Source of the DNA: an uncultured Sphaerochaeta sp.
Lineage (GTDB): Bacteria; Spirochaetota; Spirochaetia; Sphaerochaetales; Sphaerochaetaceae
Assembly (NCBI RefSeq): GCF_963677315.1
Contig: NZ_OY781939.1
Location: 620,001-684,000 of the forward strand
Reading direction: 5' to 3'
Length of the DNA stretch: 64,000 bases
The translations under genes and the position numbers were made by a program. Below, in pieces: positions 28,200 to 37,950 of the stretch (position 1 is the stretch's first letter; every line of letters starts with the position of its first letter). Under the pieces are notes generated by a model. It was not told where the DNA came from. It worked only from the letters and a program-made list of their open reading frames with translations, and made no database searches.

Positions 28200-28673
28200 A
28201 TGGATGCGAAAGCGTATTTACAATTGGCGATAGACGAAGCACGAAAGACCATGAACAACGATGAAGGTGGTCCTTTTGGTGCTGTGGTTGTGGACACGAC
28301 CGATGGGTCTCTCTATGTTGCCTCAAACAGTGTGTTGGCAAACCACGACCCGACCTCGCACGCAGAAATAAATGCCATCCGTGAAGCGTGCAAGAAGAAA
28401 GGGACCCATGACCTTTCAGGTTGCATACTCTACACCACCTGTTATCCTTGTCCGATGTGTCTCTCTGCAAGCATCTGGGCAAACATCAAGGAGGTGTACT
28501 ACGGCTGCACACCTGAGGACGCCGAGGCAATTGGATTCCGGGATGATTACATCTATCGGTACATACAGGAGGGATGCAAGGATCAGGAAGTACTCAACCT
28601 TACCCAAGCGGAGAGGGAGATGTGCCTGGATCTCTTTGGCGAATATGCAGAAAATGAATCCCAGAGGTACTGA
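28200..28673 (+). CDS. guaD: Guanine deaminase-like cytidine/deoxycytidylate deaminase-fold enzyme
   Basis: 157 aa. Zinc site residues are in SHAEINAI (His, Glu) and CYPCPMC (two Cys). GGPFGAVVV, IGFRDDYIYR and the C-terminal end in Tyr resemble Bacillus GuaD, in which the C-terminal residue closes the active site of the dimer partner. The likely role is guanine to xanthine. A tRNA adenosine deaminase is less likely given the GFDDxFIY-type segment. Purine salvage neighbours are absent. Confidence 0.72.
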   Translation: MDAKAYLQLAIDEARKTMNNDEGGPFGAVVVDTTDGSLYVASNSVLANHDPTSHAEINAIREACKKKGTHDLSGCILYTTCYPCPMCLSASIWANIKEVYYGCTPEDAEAIGFRDDYIYRYIQEGCKDQEVLNLTQAEREMCLDLFGEYAENESQRY

Positions 28674-28979
28674 TCAGAGCAACTCCTGGTAGTGCTCGAT
28701 ACCCATGGCAAGGATGTCATGGATATGTTCATCATTGAGACGATAAAGAACATTGCGCCCGTCTTTCCTGAAACGCACCAAACGACGGGCCCTGAGGAGT
28801 TTGAGCTGTTGGCTGATGGTACTTTGTTGCATATTCAGTTCTTCACTGATTGCATTGACGCCTCTCTCCCCCTGCTCGAGCAGGAAGAGGATTTTCAATC
28901 GGGTGGGATCTCCGAAGACCTTAAAAAAGTCTGCAATATCGACAATTTCCTCATCCAACGGCAATACAAATTCTTCCAT
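28674..28979 (-). CDS. ArsR-family transcriptional regulator
   Basis: 101 aa, one winged helix-turn-helix. DFFKVFGDPTRLKILFLLEQGERGVNAISEEL and QSTISQQLKLLRARRLVRFRKDGRNVLYRL are the family's DNA-binding and wing parts. The metal-site motif ELCVCD of ArsR/SmtB is absent, so the signal is unknown. ATG 28979 has a GGAG site; the longer upstream reading is unsupported. It ends one base after guaD, tail to tail, and is divergent from gltA, which it might control. Confidence 0.85.
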   Translation of the reverse strand: MEEFVLPLDEEIVDIADFFKVFGDPTRLKILFLLEQGERGVNAISEELNMQQSTISQQLKLLRARRLVRFRKDGRNVLYRLNDEHIHDILAMGIEHYQELL

Positions 28980-29144
28980 GGGGCATCTCCTGGGATTGAT
29001 ACGTAGTAGTATAACCATTACCGGGGAGAAAGAAAAGAAAGGAATGCGTGGGTGGTATATTTCCAAAACAATCAATCTAGGATACATTTCACCCACCTGC
29101 TCACAAAAAAATACACGAAATGACCCCCTAAAGGAGGCTATGAA

Positions 29145-30440
29145 ATGGATATCAAAGAAAAAGCAGCTAAACTGGTCCTTGAGGACAGCGAATTCGATCT
29201 CACTGTCATCACTGACAATATGGGTGGAAAGTCAATCGATATAACCGCCCTGAGAAAAAGTACTGGATTCATCACCTATGACCCCGGATTTGTAAATACA
29301 GGATCCTGTATGAGCAATATCTGCTTCGTTGATGGGGAGCAGGGAATCCTCCGCTACCGCGGATATGATATTGAGGACCTGGTAGAAAACTGTGATTTCG
29401 TTGAGGTAGCCCATCTCCTGATCAAAGGGGAACTTCCCACACTCGCCCAACGTCACACCTATGCAGATATGCTCAACAGGCACTCGCTGCTCCACGTTGA
29501 TATGAGGAACTTCTTCCGTGACTATCCACAGGAAGCCCACCCTATGTCAATTCTCTCCGCGATGGTTGCATCACTTTCTGCGTTCTATCCTGAGTTGGAG
29601 GATGCCGATCCAGAAGAGAACGTTGACTTGACGGTCAGCAGACTGCTTTCCAAGATGAGAACCATTGCAGCGTTCAGTTATCGGCAGATGAATGGACTGG
29701 ATTTCGTCGACCCCTCCTACAAGTACTCCTACTGTGAGAACTTCCTGAACATGATGTTCCACACACCGGTAAATGCTTATATTCCTGACCCCTTGCATGC
29801 CAAGGCATTGAACATCCTCCTGATCCTCCACGCAGACCATGAGCAGAACTGTTCCACGAGTGCCGTCCGACTGGTCGGCAGCAGTGAGGCGAATCTCTAT
29901 GCTTCCGTTGCAGCAGGTTGTTGTGCCCTATGGGGAAGCAAACATGGAGGAGCCAACCAAGCTGTCATGCAGATGCTGTTGAAAATCCATAATGAAGGGC
30001 TCAGTGTTGAACAGGTAATTGCAATGGCAAAGGACAAGGAGAACGCCTTCAGGCTCTCAGGGTTCGGCCACAGGGTGTACAAGACCTATGACCCGAGGGC
30101 AAGGATTGCAAAACGTCTCAGCCAGCAAGTCCTGGGTGCTGACAGCCAGAGCGATCCGCTCCTGCAAATTGCTATGGATCTTGAACAGGCTGCCCTGAAT
30201 GACCCCTATTTCATCGAACGCAATCTGTATCCGAATGTGGATTTCTATACGGGGATCATCTTCCATGCCATTGGGATTCCTGAGTCGATGTTCACCGTGC
30301 TCTTTGCCATGGGCCGACTCCCTGGATGGATTGCCCACTGGCTTGAATGGAGACACGATCCGTACCAGAAGATTGGCCGCCCTCGCCAGGTGTACTCAGG
30401 CCCACATGTACGCAAGGTGGTACCGCTTGAGGACCGATAA
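29145..30440 (+). CDS. gltA: Citrate synthase (type II)
   Basis: 431 aa. Catalytic His in HADHEQNCSTSAVRLVGSS, His in GFGHRVYK and Asp in NVDFYTGI are all present. The N-terminal beta domain (IDITALRKSTGFITYDPGF) is that of hexameric bacterial type II enzymes. A perfect AAAGGAGG site precedes ATG 29145. Together with acn and icd on the other strand it makes 2-oxoglutarate, probably for glutamate synthesis. Confidence 0.97.
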   Translation: MDIKEKAAKLVLEDSEFDLTVITDNMGGKSIDITALRKSTGFITYDPGFVNTGSCMSNICFVDGEQGILRYRGYDIEDLVENCDFVEVAHLLIKGELPTLAQRHTYADMLNRHSLLHVDMRNFFRDYPQEAHPMSILSAMVASLSAFYPELEDADPEENVDLTVSRLLSKMRTIAAFSYRQMNGLDFVDPSYKYSYCENFLNMMFHTPVNAYIPDPLHAKALNILLILHADHEQNCSTSAVRLVGSSEANLYASVAAGCCALWGSKHGGANQAVMQMLLKIHNEGLSVEQVIAMAKDKENAFRLSGFGHRVYKTYDPRARIAKRLSQQVLGADSQSDPLLQIAMDLEQAALNDPYFIERNLYPNVDFYTGIIFHAIGIPESMFTVLFAMGRLPGWIAHWLEWRHDPYQKIGRPRQVYSGPHVRKVVPLEDR

Positions 30441-31095
30441 GGCCCTGATCTTCGATTTTAATGGCACCCTGTTTTGGGATACCGAGTATCATCGGCAAGC
30501 ATGGGGTGCCATTTCATTGCGCCTGAGGAATAAACCGCTCACAGATGAAGAGAGTTACCACCTCAACGGGAGAACCAATGCTGAGACAATTACCTACCTA
30601 TTGGGGAGACCCACCAGCAGGGAAGAGGTCATTCGTATCAGTGGGGAGAAGGAGGAACTCTATAAGGATATTTGTCTTGGCAACCGTCCCCTCAGCCTCG
30701 CCCCTGGTGCCATTACCCTTTTCAAGCGAGCTAAACTGGCCGGTATTCCCCTTGCCATAGCCACCAGTGCAGGAGAGGACAACATCCGCCGCTATGAGGC
30801 ATGGTTCTCTCTCAGCAAGTACGTACCCTCCTCCTTGATCATATATGACAATGGAAAGAGAAAAGGAAAACCTGCCCCAGATATCTACCAGGATACCTGC
30901 AAGGCACTGGGTCTCAGACCAGAAGCATGTACGGTCTTCGAAGACACAAAGGCCGGTATTCTCTCTGCAAGCAGGGCGGGCATTGAGAGCATTTATGCTG
31001 TTGGAAGCCCAGGAGCAGACATACAGACAACTCAGGCCATGGAGGGTGTCCATGGCCTGCTGACAGATTTTTCCGAGTTTTCTCTAGAGCAATGA
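30427..31095 (+). CDS. HAD hydrolase, beta-phosphoglucomutase-like, with Asn in motif I
   Basis: 222 aa. Motif I reads FDFNGTLF, so the nucleophile Asp is kept but the acid/base Asp two residues on is Asn. A four-helix cap follows ([13 protein letters not shown] to [10 protein letters not shown]). [10 protein letters not shown] is motif II, Lys of KGKPAPDIY is motif III, and [17 protein letters not shown] is motif IV. TTG 30427 is preceded by AAGGTGG and overlaps gltA by 14 bp; ATG 30406 is an alternative. Substrate unknown. Confidence 0.78.
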   Translation: MRTDKALIFDFNGTLFWDTEYHRQAWGAISLRLRNKPLTDEESYHLNGRTNAETITYLLGRPTSREEVIRISGEKEELYKDICLGNRPLSLAPGAITLFKRAKLAGIPLAIATSAGEDNIRRYEAWFSLSKYVPSSLIIYDNGKRKGKPAPDIYQDTCKALGLRPEACTVFEDTKAGILSASRAGIESIYAVGSPGADIQTTQAMEGVHGLLTDFSEFSLEQ

Positions 31096-32313
31096 CACCA
31101 GATAGGAACCAAACTCCTTGGTTCCCAACCTTGTGCACGGCTTGCCTTCAGCTTCCATCAAGCGAGCGAAGTCAGAGGTAACCATCCCTTCACTGATCGC
31201 CTTCTGGACAACACTGGTAACCAGCTCAGCAGCTTCATTCCATCCAAGGTAGGAGAGCATCATCTGTGCGGAGAGTACCAGGGATAGAGGGTTCACAATG
31301 TTCTTCCCAGCAATATCAGGGGCAGTGCCATGGGTTGCTTCAAAGATTGCAAAGCCGCTCTCATAGTTGATGTTCGCCCCAGGGGCAATACCGATACCAC
31401 CAACCTCGGCAGCCAAGGCATCCGATACATAGTCCCCATTGAGATTAAGCGTGGCTATGACATCATAGGCTTCTGGCTTGAGCAAGATATTCTGCAGGAA
31501 AGCATCGCAGATACAGTCCTGGATGACCAGCGGTTCTTGGCCTTCCCGATCAATCTTCACGGTTCCATGCTCGTCCTCAGTTGCACCAAATTCGCGTTTT
31601 GCAAGTTCATAGCCCCACTTCCTGAATCCACCTTCGGTGAATTTCATGATATTCCCTTTATGCACCAATGTAACATTGCGTCGGTTGTTTTCCAGTGCAT
31701 ATGAGATAGCACTGCGGATCAGGCGTTCGCTTCCTTCAACAGAAACAGGTTTGATCCCCAGCGCACTGGTTTCAGGAAAGCGGATCTTGCTCACCTGCAT
31801 CTCCTCTTTGAGGAATGCGATGACCTTACGAACATCCTCACTACCCGACTCCCATTCAATGCCTGCGTAGATGTCTTCTGTATTCTCACGGAAGACAACC
31901 ATATCAACATTCTCTGGGTGTTTGACAGGGGAAGGAACTCCATGGTAGTAGGAAACCGGGCGTAGGCAGACATACAGGTCGAGGGTCTGACGGAGGGTTA
32001 CATTCAAGGAACGGATTCCCTTCCCTACCGGGGTGGTCAAGGGTCCCTTGATCGCCACCTTGTATTGCTTGATTGCCTCGAGGGTCTCCTCGGGAAGGTA
32101 GTTTCCAGTTAGGTCCTTTGCCTTTCCTCCTGCAAGTATCTCCTTCCAGGTTATCTGCTTGGTATCTCCATAGGCTTTTTTGACTGCCGCTTCAACCACA
32201 TTCTTCATAACCGAGGAGATCTCCTGACCTACCCCATCTCCCTCGATGTAAGGGATGATGACACTGTCAGGAACCTCCAAGGCACCGTCTTTCATGTATA
32301 TTGCCTGTTCCAT
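31084..32313 (-). CDS. icd: NADP-dependent isocitrate dehydrogenase
   Basis: 409 aa. [10 protein letters not shown] start, substrate-binding region [19 protein letters not shown] with Ser and Arg residues, [11 protein letters not shown], and [13 protein letters not shown] match the E. coli-type Icd. ATG 32313 has AAGGAG 8 bp upstream and shares a base with the acn stop codon, so translation is coupled. Confidence 0.94.
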   Translation of the reverse strand: MEQAIYMKDGALEVPDSVIIPYIEGDGVGQEISSVMKNVVEAAVKKAYGDTKQITWKEILAGGKAKDLTGNYLPEETLEAIKQYKVAIKGPLTTPVGKGIRSLNVTLRQTLDLYVCLRPVSYYHGVPSPVKHPENVDMVVFRENTEDIYAGIEWESGSEDVRKVIAFLKEEMQVSKIRFPETSALGIKPVSVEGSERLIRSAISYALENNRRNVTLVHKGNIMKFTEGGFRKWGYELAKREFGATEDEHGTVKIDREGQEPLVIQDCICDAFLQNILLKPEAYDVIATLNLNGDYVSDALAAEVGGIGIAPGANINYESGFAIFEATHGTAPDIAGKNIVNPLSLVLSAQMMLSYLGWNEAAELVTSVVQKAISEGMVTSDFARLMEAEGKPCTRLGTKEFGSYLVSLL

Positions 32314-34250
32314 CAAGCTTTCTCCTTAAGAATATTCAGCAGACCACCACCAATGAGCATCGCTCTCTGGCCATCGGTGATATCACAGCGGAGGGTTATC
32401 TCCCTGCTCTTGGTCTTGTTCTTCAAGACAACCGTCTCACCCTTGATCTGCTCTGCGATGTTCTCAATCACCAGTTCATCGTTTTGGTCAAAACGCAAGT
32501 AGTCCTCTTCCTTTACAAAGGTTAAGGGAACAATACCAAAGTTGCACAAATTGTTTTGATGGATGCGCTCTATGGAAACGGCGATAACCGCTTTCACTCC
32601 GAGGTACATCGGACAGATTGCCGCATGTTCCCGGCTCGATCCCTGGCCATAGGAGGCCCCGGCTACGATGAAGTTGTCCTTGCCCCGGTCCTGATTCTCC
32701 GTACAGCGTTCACTGAAATGCTCATCAACCGGCTCAAAGACAAACTTGGAGTACACAGGGATATTTGAGCGGTACTTGAGCCTAGCTCCAGCAGGCATGA
32801 TATGGTCGGTGGTGATCTTGTCCCCTACCTTGATCGTCACATACCCGTCCAGGTCTTCCTTGAGCGGGGTGTTCTTTGGTGGATCACCAATATTGGGACC
32901 CCGAAAGATTTTGACTTCACGGCCATCCTCGGGAGGGAAGATGAACATGGAGTCATCAATCAGGAACTGTTCAGGTTGGACTACCTTGGGGAAGGCAATG
33001 CCATGGGAGGAGAGGGGATCGGTGAACTGCCCGCTTATTGCACTCAGAGCTGCAGTCTCAGGACTGACCAGATAGACCTGACCACTCTTGGTGCCGCTAC
33101 GTCCTTCAAAGTTGCGGTTGCTGGTCCTGAGTGAGACCCCATCGGTTCCCGGACTCTGATGGTTTCCAATACAGAACCCACAGGCACTCTCCAGGATTCG
33201 GGCCCCACTGGCGATCATTTTCGCCAACGAGCCATCTTCACTGAGCATGAGGAGCACTTCGCGGCTTCCCGGTGCAATACCAAGGCTTACATGCTCTGCC
33301 ACTGTATGTCCATCAAGGATGTCAGCAACTTTTTTCATATCGGCATAGCTGGAGTTGGTGCAGGAACCGATGAGAACTTGCTCAATTCGATTCCCTGCAA
33401 GCGATGCTACTGTTGCAATATTCCCCGGTGAATGGGGACATGCTACCTTGGGCTCCAAGGCTGAGAGATCAATTTCAAACAGTTCGTCATAGACTGCTCC
33501 CTCATCAGCACTGAGTTCAATCCAGTCAGATTCCCTTCCCTGAGCCTTCAGGAATGCCCGTGTTTTTTCGTCCGAGGGAAAGATACTCGTGGTGACGCCA
33601 CATTCGGCCCCCATGTTGCAGATGGTCGAACGCTCTGGGACTTCAAGTGTCTCGACCCCTACACCAGTGTATTCAAAGATACAGTTCACATTGCCTTTCA
33701 CCCCGAATCGCTCAAGAACGGTCAGGATGACATCTTTCGCAGAGACCCAAGGACGGAGTTTTCCATGGAGACGGATCTCTATTACTTTCGGGCTGATCAA
33801 GTGGAAGCTTTGGCCGGCCATGGCAACCGCTACATCGAGCCCACCGGCTCCGATTGCAATCATGCCGATGCCACCACCGGTTGGGGTATGGCTATCACTG
33901 CCAAGCAGTGTTTTCCCTGGTTTGCCGAATCGCTCCAGATGTACTTGATGGCAGATCCCATTTCCCGGGCGAGAGAATACTACGCCCTTGGCAGCGGCAA
34001 CGGTCTGCAGGTAGTGATGGTCATCTGCATTCTCAAATCCTACTTGAATGGTATTATGATCAACATAGCTCACAGCCAGCTCGTTCTGGACTCGATCCAA
34101 CCCCATTGCCTCGAATTGCAAGTAGGCCATGGTACCAGTGGCATCCTGTGTGAGCGTCTGGTCTATATGGATCCCGATTGGGTTTCCTGTTCCCAGTGTT
34201 CCCTCTTCCAGGTGGGAAGCTAGAATTTTTTCAGTCAAGGTCTTGCTCAT
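32313..34250 (-). CDS. acn: Aconitate hydratase (645-aa, mitochondrial-like class)
   Basis: Interconverts citrate and isocitrate using a [4Fe-4S] cluster. Cluster Cys occur in [12 protein letters not shown] and in [28 protein letters not shown] and [16 protein letters not shown] are further signatures. Its length is that of the shorter mitochondrial/clostridial aconitases rather than the ~890-aa AcnA. ATG 34250 has AAAAGGAG upstream. It is co-transcribed with icd. Confidence 0.96.
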   Translation of the reverse strand: MSKTLTEKILASHLEEGTLGTGNPIGIHIDQTLTQDATGTMAYLQFEAMGLDRVQNELAVSYVDHNTIQVGFENADDHHYLQTVAAAKGVVFSRPGNGICHQVHLERFGKPGKTLLGSDSHTPTGGGIGMIAIGAGGLDVAVAMAGQSFHLISPKVIEIRLHGKLRPWVSAKDVILTVLERFGVKGNVNCIFEYTGVGVETLEVPERSTICNMGAECGVTTSIFPSDEKTRAFLKAQGRESDWIELSADEGAVYDELFEIDLSALEPKVACPHSPGNIATVASLAGNRIEQVLIGSCTNSSYADMKKVADILDGHTVAEHVSLGIAPGSREVLLMLSEDGSLAKMIASGARILESACGFCIGNHQSPGTDGVSLRTSNRNFEGRSGTKSGQVYLVSPETAALSAISGQFTDPLSSHGIAFPKVVQPEQFLIDDSMFIFPPEDGREVKIFRGPNIGDPPKNTPLKEDLDGYVTIKVGDKITTDHIMPAGARLKYRSNIPVYSKFVFEPVDEHFSERCTENQDRGKDNFIVAGASYGQGSSREHAAICPMYLGVKAVIAVSIERIHQNNLCNFGIVPLTFVKEEDYLRFDQNDELVIENIAEQIKGETVVLKNKTKSREITLRCDITDGQRAMLIGGGLLNILKEKA

Positions 34251-34282
34251 AGTGGGCTCCTTTTGGCATCTTTGTTCTCTAT

Positions 34283-34310
34283 TGTATACGAACTCTAGGT
34301 TGTGTGTAAA
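34283..34310 (-). promoter_or_regulatory. Promoter of acn-icd
   Basis: TTTACA (34305-34310), 16-bp spacer, TATACA (34283-34288) on the minus strand. It sits between the MFS gene end and acn, so acn-icd need not depend on readthrough. Confidence 0.55.
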
Positions 34311-34311
34311 A

Positions 34312-35508
34312 CTACTTTCCCGTAATCCTGTTCCTTTCAATGAAGAAGGCAACAAGCAACTCAATCATGACGAGGATGATGGCGGCATTTCCAATGACAA
34401 GCAATACCTTGGAAAAAGAGAGCTGCTCGTACACGCTTCCTCCCACAACTGCTCCCAGTATGGTTCCTACGGTCAGCAAGACCTCATGAATGATCATTCT
34501 CCCCGATCGATTCACACTGCCACTTGCCCCGTGGAACATGCTCTGGTCATAGGCGAATGCAAACAGTATTCCAAACAATAGGAAAAAGATTGCAAAGGGA
34601 ATCGGAGAGGAGAACCCCATGGCAACAAGGGAGAGTACTCCAAAGAGCAGTTGTACCAGAAAGATGTATCGCTTCTTGAAGTGCCAGAATTCCAACTTGC
34701 CCAAAGCCAGAAAACTCACACACGTGGCAACTCCCCGCACAAGCAAGAGCAAACCGGTCTGGCTTTCACTGATCTTCAAGACATCCTGGGCGTACAACGG
34801 GAAAATGGTAAGAATGACGCTCATACCGCTGTATAGAGAGATGATGCCTACCCAAGCATAGAAGCGCAGAGGCGTGCTCGAATCCTCCCTGCCATTCTCC
34901 TTGTTATCGGCATGTTCACTCTGTACTGCCCTGATCCCAGGTACCAGTGCACTGGTTATTACAAGGAGAAGAAATACCAGAAAGAACATGAGGATGGCAA
35001 CATAAAAAGGTGTGGTGGTGGAAACCTCAACGAGGATACCGGCAATATAGCTGGAGACACCGACCCCGAAAGACCAGGAGAAGTTGAAGGCATTGGTGAC
35101 ATGATTGAGTTGCGCCCCCTCCTTTCCCCTTGAGAACCATCCCTCTATTTGTGGCCACAGAAGACTCATGAAAGCCCCATAGAACACCAAAGCAAGGTAT
35201 GCGATGGAGAGTGTCTTTGTGGAGACAAAGAGCAAGACTGCAATTGCCATCCCAACCAGGGAGGTCTCCACAAGGTGGCGTGGGCGGAAATGGACGGTGA
35301 ACTTACCCCCAAGCAGGCAAAAGACCAAGTACGTCGCAGTGGTAATGGAGGCGGCAACCCCTATTTGGTCCGCACCAAGGGAGAAGGCTCTTCGAAGATG
35401 GTATACGAGTGCCAGATTGACCATTGCAATGGAGAGTTGGCCGAAGAATGAGGCAATATTCAGCACCCAGAATTGAATGGCATCACTTTTTTGCTGTGAA
35501 ACGTACAT
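34312..35508 (-). CDS. Major facilitator superfamily transporter
   Basis: 398 aa with about 12 membrane segments in two halves of six, separated by a charged loop near residue 200 (VQSEHADNKENGRED). No family-specific substrate motif was recognised. The start is ATG 35508 with a TTGGAG site; the reading frame stays open for another 112 codons upstream, but that part is charged, unlike a transporter, and overlaps the DUF212 gene. Confidence 0.82.
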   Translation of the reverse strand: MYVSQQKSDAIQFWVLNIASFFGQLSIAMVNLALVYHLRRAFSLGADQIGVAASITTATYLVFCLLGGKFTVHFRPRHLVETSLVGMAIAVLLFVSTKTLSIAYLALVFYGAFMSLLWPQIEGWFSRGKEGAQLNHVTNAFNFSWSFGVGVSSYIAGILVEVSTTTPFYVAILMFFLVFLLLVITSALVPGIRAVQSEHADNKENGREDSSTPLRFYAWVGIISLYSGMSVILTIFPLYAQDVLKISESQTGLLLLVRGVATCVSFLALGKLEFWHFKKRYIFLVQLLFGVLSLVAMGFSSPIPFAIFFLLFGILFAFAYDQSMFHGASGSVNRSGRMIIHEVLLTVGTILGAVVGGSVYEQLSFSKVLLVIGNAAIILVMIELLVAFFIERNRITGK

Positions 35509-35557
35509 GACTGCTCCAAGGATAATGTTGAGTGCAACTCTAGAACAAGATAGAATC

Positions 35558-35586
35558 TTGCGCAAGCAGGGGAAAAAAGTTACTCT
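35558..35586 (+). promoter_or_regulatory. Promoter of the DUF212 gene (leaderless)
   Basis: TTGCGC (35558-35563), 17-bp spacer, TACTCT (35581-35586). The ATG at 35594 is 7 bp further on and has no ribosome site. Confidence 0.5.
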
Positions 35587-35593
35587 ATTGGGC

Positions 35594-36058
35594 ATGAACA
35601 ATGCCTTGTTGGAAAATGCCCCATTTATTTCGGCGGCTCTTGCTTTCTTTATTGCACAATTCCTGAAACCTTTCATCAATGTACTCTTTGAGAGGAAGTT
35701 TGTCTGGTCCATGCTCTTCAGCACCGGAGGAATGCCTTCAAGCCACGCCGCTGGTGTTATTGCTCTTGCCACCTCAATTGCATTCACAGAAGGTATCGGT
35801 ACGGTAGATTTTGCCATAGCAGCTACGTTTGCTGCAATTGTCATTCATGATGCAATGGGCATTAGAAGGGCAGCAGGGAAGCAAGCTGAAGTTATCAATG
35901 AGTGGAGCAGACTCCTCAGTGATATCCACCGAGAAGGCCAGTTCACTCCAGAGAATCTGAAAACCATGCTTGGACACTCCTTCAGCCAGGTGCTGGGAGG
36001 TGTCTTGCTCGGACTTATCATTGGATTGAGTGCAACCTACCAGATCATAGGTCATTGA
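35594..36058 (+). CDS. DUF212 / divergent PAP2-family membrane protein (YuiD-like)
   Basis: 154 aa, with about four membrane segments. GGMPSSHAAGVIALA carries the SxSH core found in PAP2-like phosphatases, and HDAMGIRRAAGKQAEVIN is the second conserved block of DUF212 proteins. The family is suspected to be a lipid or acid phosphatase, but its substrate is unknown. Confidence 0.85.
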   Translation: MNNALLENAPFISAALAFFIAQFLKPFINVLFERKFVWSMLFSTGGMPSSHAAGVIALATSIAFTEGIGTVDFAIAATFAAIVIHDAMGIRRAAGKQAEVINEWSRLLSDIHREGQFTPENLKTMLGHSFSQVLGGVLLGLIIGLSATYQIIGH

Positions 36059-36072
36059 CAGAGGTACCAAAG

Positions 36073-36102
36073 TTGCCCATTATCCAAACAAGAATCTAAC
36101 AT
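36073..36102 (+). promoter_or_regulatory. Possible promoter of first binding-protein gene
   Basis: TTGCCC (36073-36078), 18-bp spacer, TAACAT (36097-36102). Matches are partial. No TGNAT-N4-ATNCA dyad is present here, unlike the next two promoters. Confidence 0.4.
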
Positions 36103-36127
36103 TACAGTATATGTATAAGGAAACAAC

Positions 36128-36880
36128 ATGAAAAAAACCATGATAGCAGCACTGATGGTGGTACTGGTCTTTGCACTTGTGCTTACCGGCTGCAAAAAGG
36201 AAGAGAAGAAAGACGGTTATGTCTTTGCAACTGATGCAACATGGCCCCCACTTGAGTTTGTTGAAGATGGTACTCTTACCGGATTTGAAGTTGAGCTGAT
36301 ACCGCTTATCGGCGAGAAGGTCGGTGTTCCCATGTCAGTGAAGAATATCCCCTGGGATACCATTTTTGCCGGCCTTGCCAATGGTGCCTATGATGGTGTT
36401 GCTAGTGGTGTCACCGTAACTGAAGAGCGAAAAGCCACCATGGCATTCTCCTCTCCTATTCTCTCTGCTGGACAGGTCGTCATCATCCGTAATGAAGACG
36501 CAGGCAGTATTAAGGGCATTGAGGATCTGGAAGGAAAGAAAATCGGGGTCCAGATTGGTACTACCGGAGACTTTGCATTGGAAGCGTATCCTGTCGAGAG
36601 AAGAGCATATGATGATATCGGGCTTGCCATCGAGGACATGCTCAACGGCAATGTGGATGCTGCTGTCTGTGACTCATTGATCGCCAGTGATTTCGTACTC
36701 TCGAACGAAAACTACAGCTCACGTCTGAAAGTTGCCGGTGAACCGTTCACTCAAGAAGATATTGCAATAGCTGTACAGAAGGACAACCAGGAACTCCTGG
36801 ATCTTATCAACGAGGGACTCCAGAAGGCTAAGGACGACGGCTCCTTTGATGCATTAAAGAAGAAGTGGAATCTTCTGTAA
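36128..36880 (+). CDS. Amino-acid ABC transporter substrate-binding lipoprotein
   Basis: 250 aa. A signal peptide ends in the lipobox LTGC (Cys21), so the protein is anchored at a membrane as a lipoprotein. The mature part is a family 3 (polar amino acid) binding protein: ATDATWPPLEFVEDG, GFEVELIPLIGEKVG, FAGLANGAYDGVASGVTVTEERKATMAFS. It is about half identical by eye to the next gene. The ligand is probably a polar or basic amino acid; the exact one cannot be read. Confidence 0.92.
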   Translation: MKKTMIAALMVVLVFALVLTGCKKEEKKDGYVFATDATWPPLEFVEDGTLTGFEVELIPLIGEKVGVPMSVKNIPWDTIFAGLANGAYDGVASGVTVTEERKATMAFSSPILSAGQVVIIRNEDAGSIKGIEDLEGKKIGVQIGTTGDFALEAYPVERRAYDDIGLAIEDMLNGNVDAAVCDSLIASDFVLSNENYSSRLKVAGEPFTQEDIAIAVQKDNQELLDLINEGLQKAKDDGSFDALKKKWNLL

Positions 36881-36896
36881 GCAGTTTTTACGAAAG

Positions 36897-36924
36897 AACA
36901 GGGAGCTTCGGCTCCTTGTTTTTT
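36897..36924 (+). terminator. Intrinsic terminator after first binding-protein gene
   Basis: 10-bp stem AACAGGGAGC / GCTCCTTGTT closed by a TTCG tetraloop, then TTTT. Confidence 0.9.
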
Positions 36925-36944
36925 GCATTTTATTCTCCTTTTTA

Positions 36945-36994
36945 TGTATATTTATTCTTAAATAGTTGACATTATTTGCATATCTATGCATTAT
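36945..36994 (+). promoter_or_regulatory. Promoter of second binding-protein gene with two ARG-box-like dyads
   Basis: The promoter is TTGACA (36966-36971), 17-bp spacer, CATTAT (36989-36994). Dyads TGTATATTTATTCT (36945-36958) and TGCATATCTATGCA (36977-36990, perfect) begin 32 bp apart; the second fills the spacer up to the -10, as expected of a repressor site. Confidence 0.7.
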
Positions 36995-37020
36995 TCGCAT
37001 ATTACAAGAAGGAGATAATC

Positions 37021-37806
37021 ATGAAAAAAATACTTGTTGTTGCTACCCTGTTGCTCGTGCTGACCTCTGCCCTGGTCTTCGCCCAAGCCCAGCCTGAAAG
37101 CGGAAAGAAATCCTATGTCTTCGCAGCCAACTGTGCTTGGCCCCCACTTGAGTTTGTCGATGAAAATGGGGATATCGTTGGATTTGAGATTGATCTGGTT
37201 GAAGAAATTGCAAAGGTAAATGATGTTGAGATCAGCATCGTCAATGTTGCCTGGGAAGGCATCTTTGCTGGTCTTGCCAACGGAGCCTATGATGCAGTTG
37301 CCAGTGGCGTTTCCGTCACTGAAGAGAGAAAGGCTACCATGGATTTCTCCACTCCGATTCTTGTGGTGACCCAGGCAATCCTGGCTCCTGTATCCAATAC
37401 GGGTCTTTCCAATACTGCAAGTCTCAACAACAAGACTGTTGGTGTACAGCTGGGAACTACCGGCCATATCTTCCTTGATGATTTTGACCAGAGTCGTGAC
37501 GACTTCAGTGTAAACATCAAGGCATATGACGAAGTCGGCTTTGCCATCGAGGATATGCTCAACGGCAATCTTGATGCAGTGGTTACTGACTCCGTCATTG
37601 CCAGTGACTACGTCATGACCAATGAAAACTATGCCAGCAAGCTGAAGATCACCGGTAGTGCCAGTGACTTGGGAGAGCCTGAGCCAATTGCCATTGCAAC
37701 CTTGAAGGGCAATAGTGAAGTACTTGACCTGGTCAACAATGGACTGAAGACCATGGAAGAGAATGGAACAATGGATGCACTGAAAGAGAAATGGGGCATC
37801 ATCTAA
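37021..37806 (+). CDS. Amino-acid ABC transporter substrate-binding protein (secreted paralogue)
   Basis: 261 aa. The signal peptide ends near VFAQA without a lipobox Cys, so this copy should be free in the periplasm, unlike its lipoprotein paralogue upstream. The mature domain repeats the same motifs (CAWPPLEFVDENG, GFEIDLVEEIAKVN, VTEERKATMDFS). AGAAGGAG precedes ATG 37021. It is next to the single permease and ATPase, which probably serve both binding proteins. Confidence 0.92.
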   Translation: MKKILVVATLLLVLTSALVFAQAQPESGKKSYVFAANCAWPPLEFVDENGDIVGFEIDLVEEIAKVNDVEISIVNVAWEGIFAGLANGAYDAVASGVSVTEERKATMDFSTPILVVTQAILAPVSNTGLSNTASLNNKTVGVQLGTTGHIFLDDFDQSRDDFSVNIKAYDEVGFAIEDMLNGNLDAVVTDSVIASDYVMTNENYASKLKITGSASDLGEPEPIAIATLKGNSEVLDLVNNGLKTMEENGTMDALKEKWGII

Positions 37807-37830
37807 ACATATCTTGTTTCACTACTGTTG

Positions 37831-37850
37831 CAGCCGCCGTGAGGCGGCTG
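37831..37850 (+). terminator. GC-rich hairpin between binding protein and permease
   Basis: 8-bp stem CAGCCGCC / GGCGGCTG with a GTGA loop and only a weak T run after it. It is probably a partial terminator or mRNA end protector that keeps binding-protein levels above permease levels. Confidence 0.65.
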
Positions 37851-37870
37851 TACTGTTTATCGGGATTATG

Positions 37871-37920
37871 TGAATAATTATACATAGTAGCTTGACTTTA
37901 CATGCATAATTATGTAGTAC
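37871..37920 (+). promoter_or_regulatory. Promoter of permease-ATPase genes with two ARG-box-like dyads
   Basis: TTGACT (37892-37897), 17-bp spacer, TAGTAC (37915-37920). Dyads TGAATAATTATACA (37871-37884, one base from the ArgR core) and TGCATAATTATGTA (37903-37916) start 32 bp apart, the same spacing as at the binding-protein promoter. Confidence 0.6.
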
Positions 37921-37950
37921 TTCCCTTATATCAGTAAAATGTGAGAATAT

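Noticed and set aside
28674..29096. Longer 140-aa reading of the ArsR regulator
   Set aside because: The upstream part has no homology-like pattern, and GGAG precedes the ATG at 28979.
35509..35844. N-terminal extension of the MFS protein to 510 aa
   Set aside because: The extra 112 residues are charged, unlike a transporter, overlap the DUF212 gene and its promoter, and a ribosome site exists at 35508.
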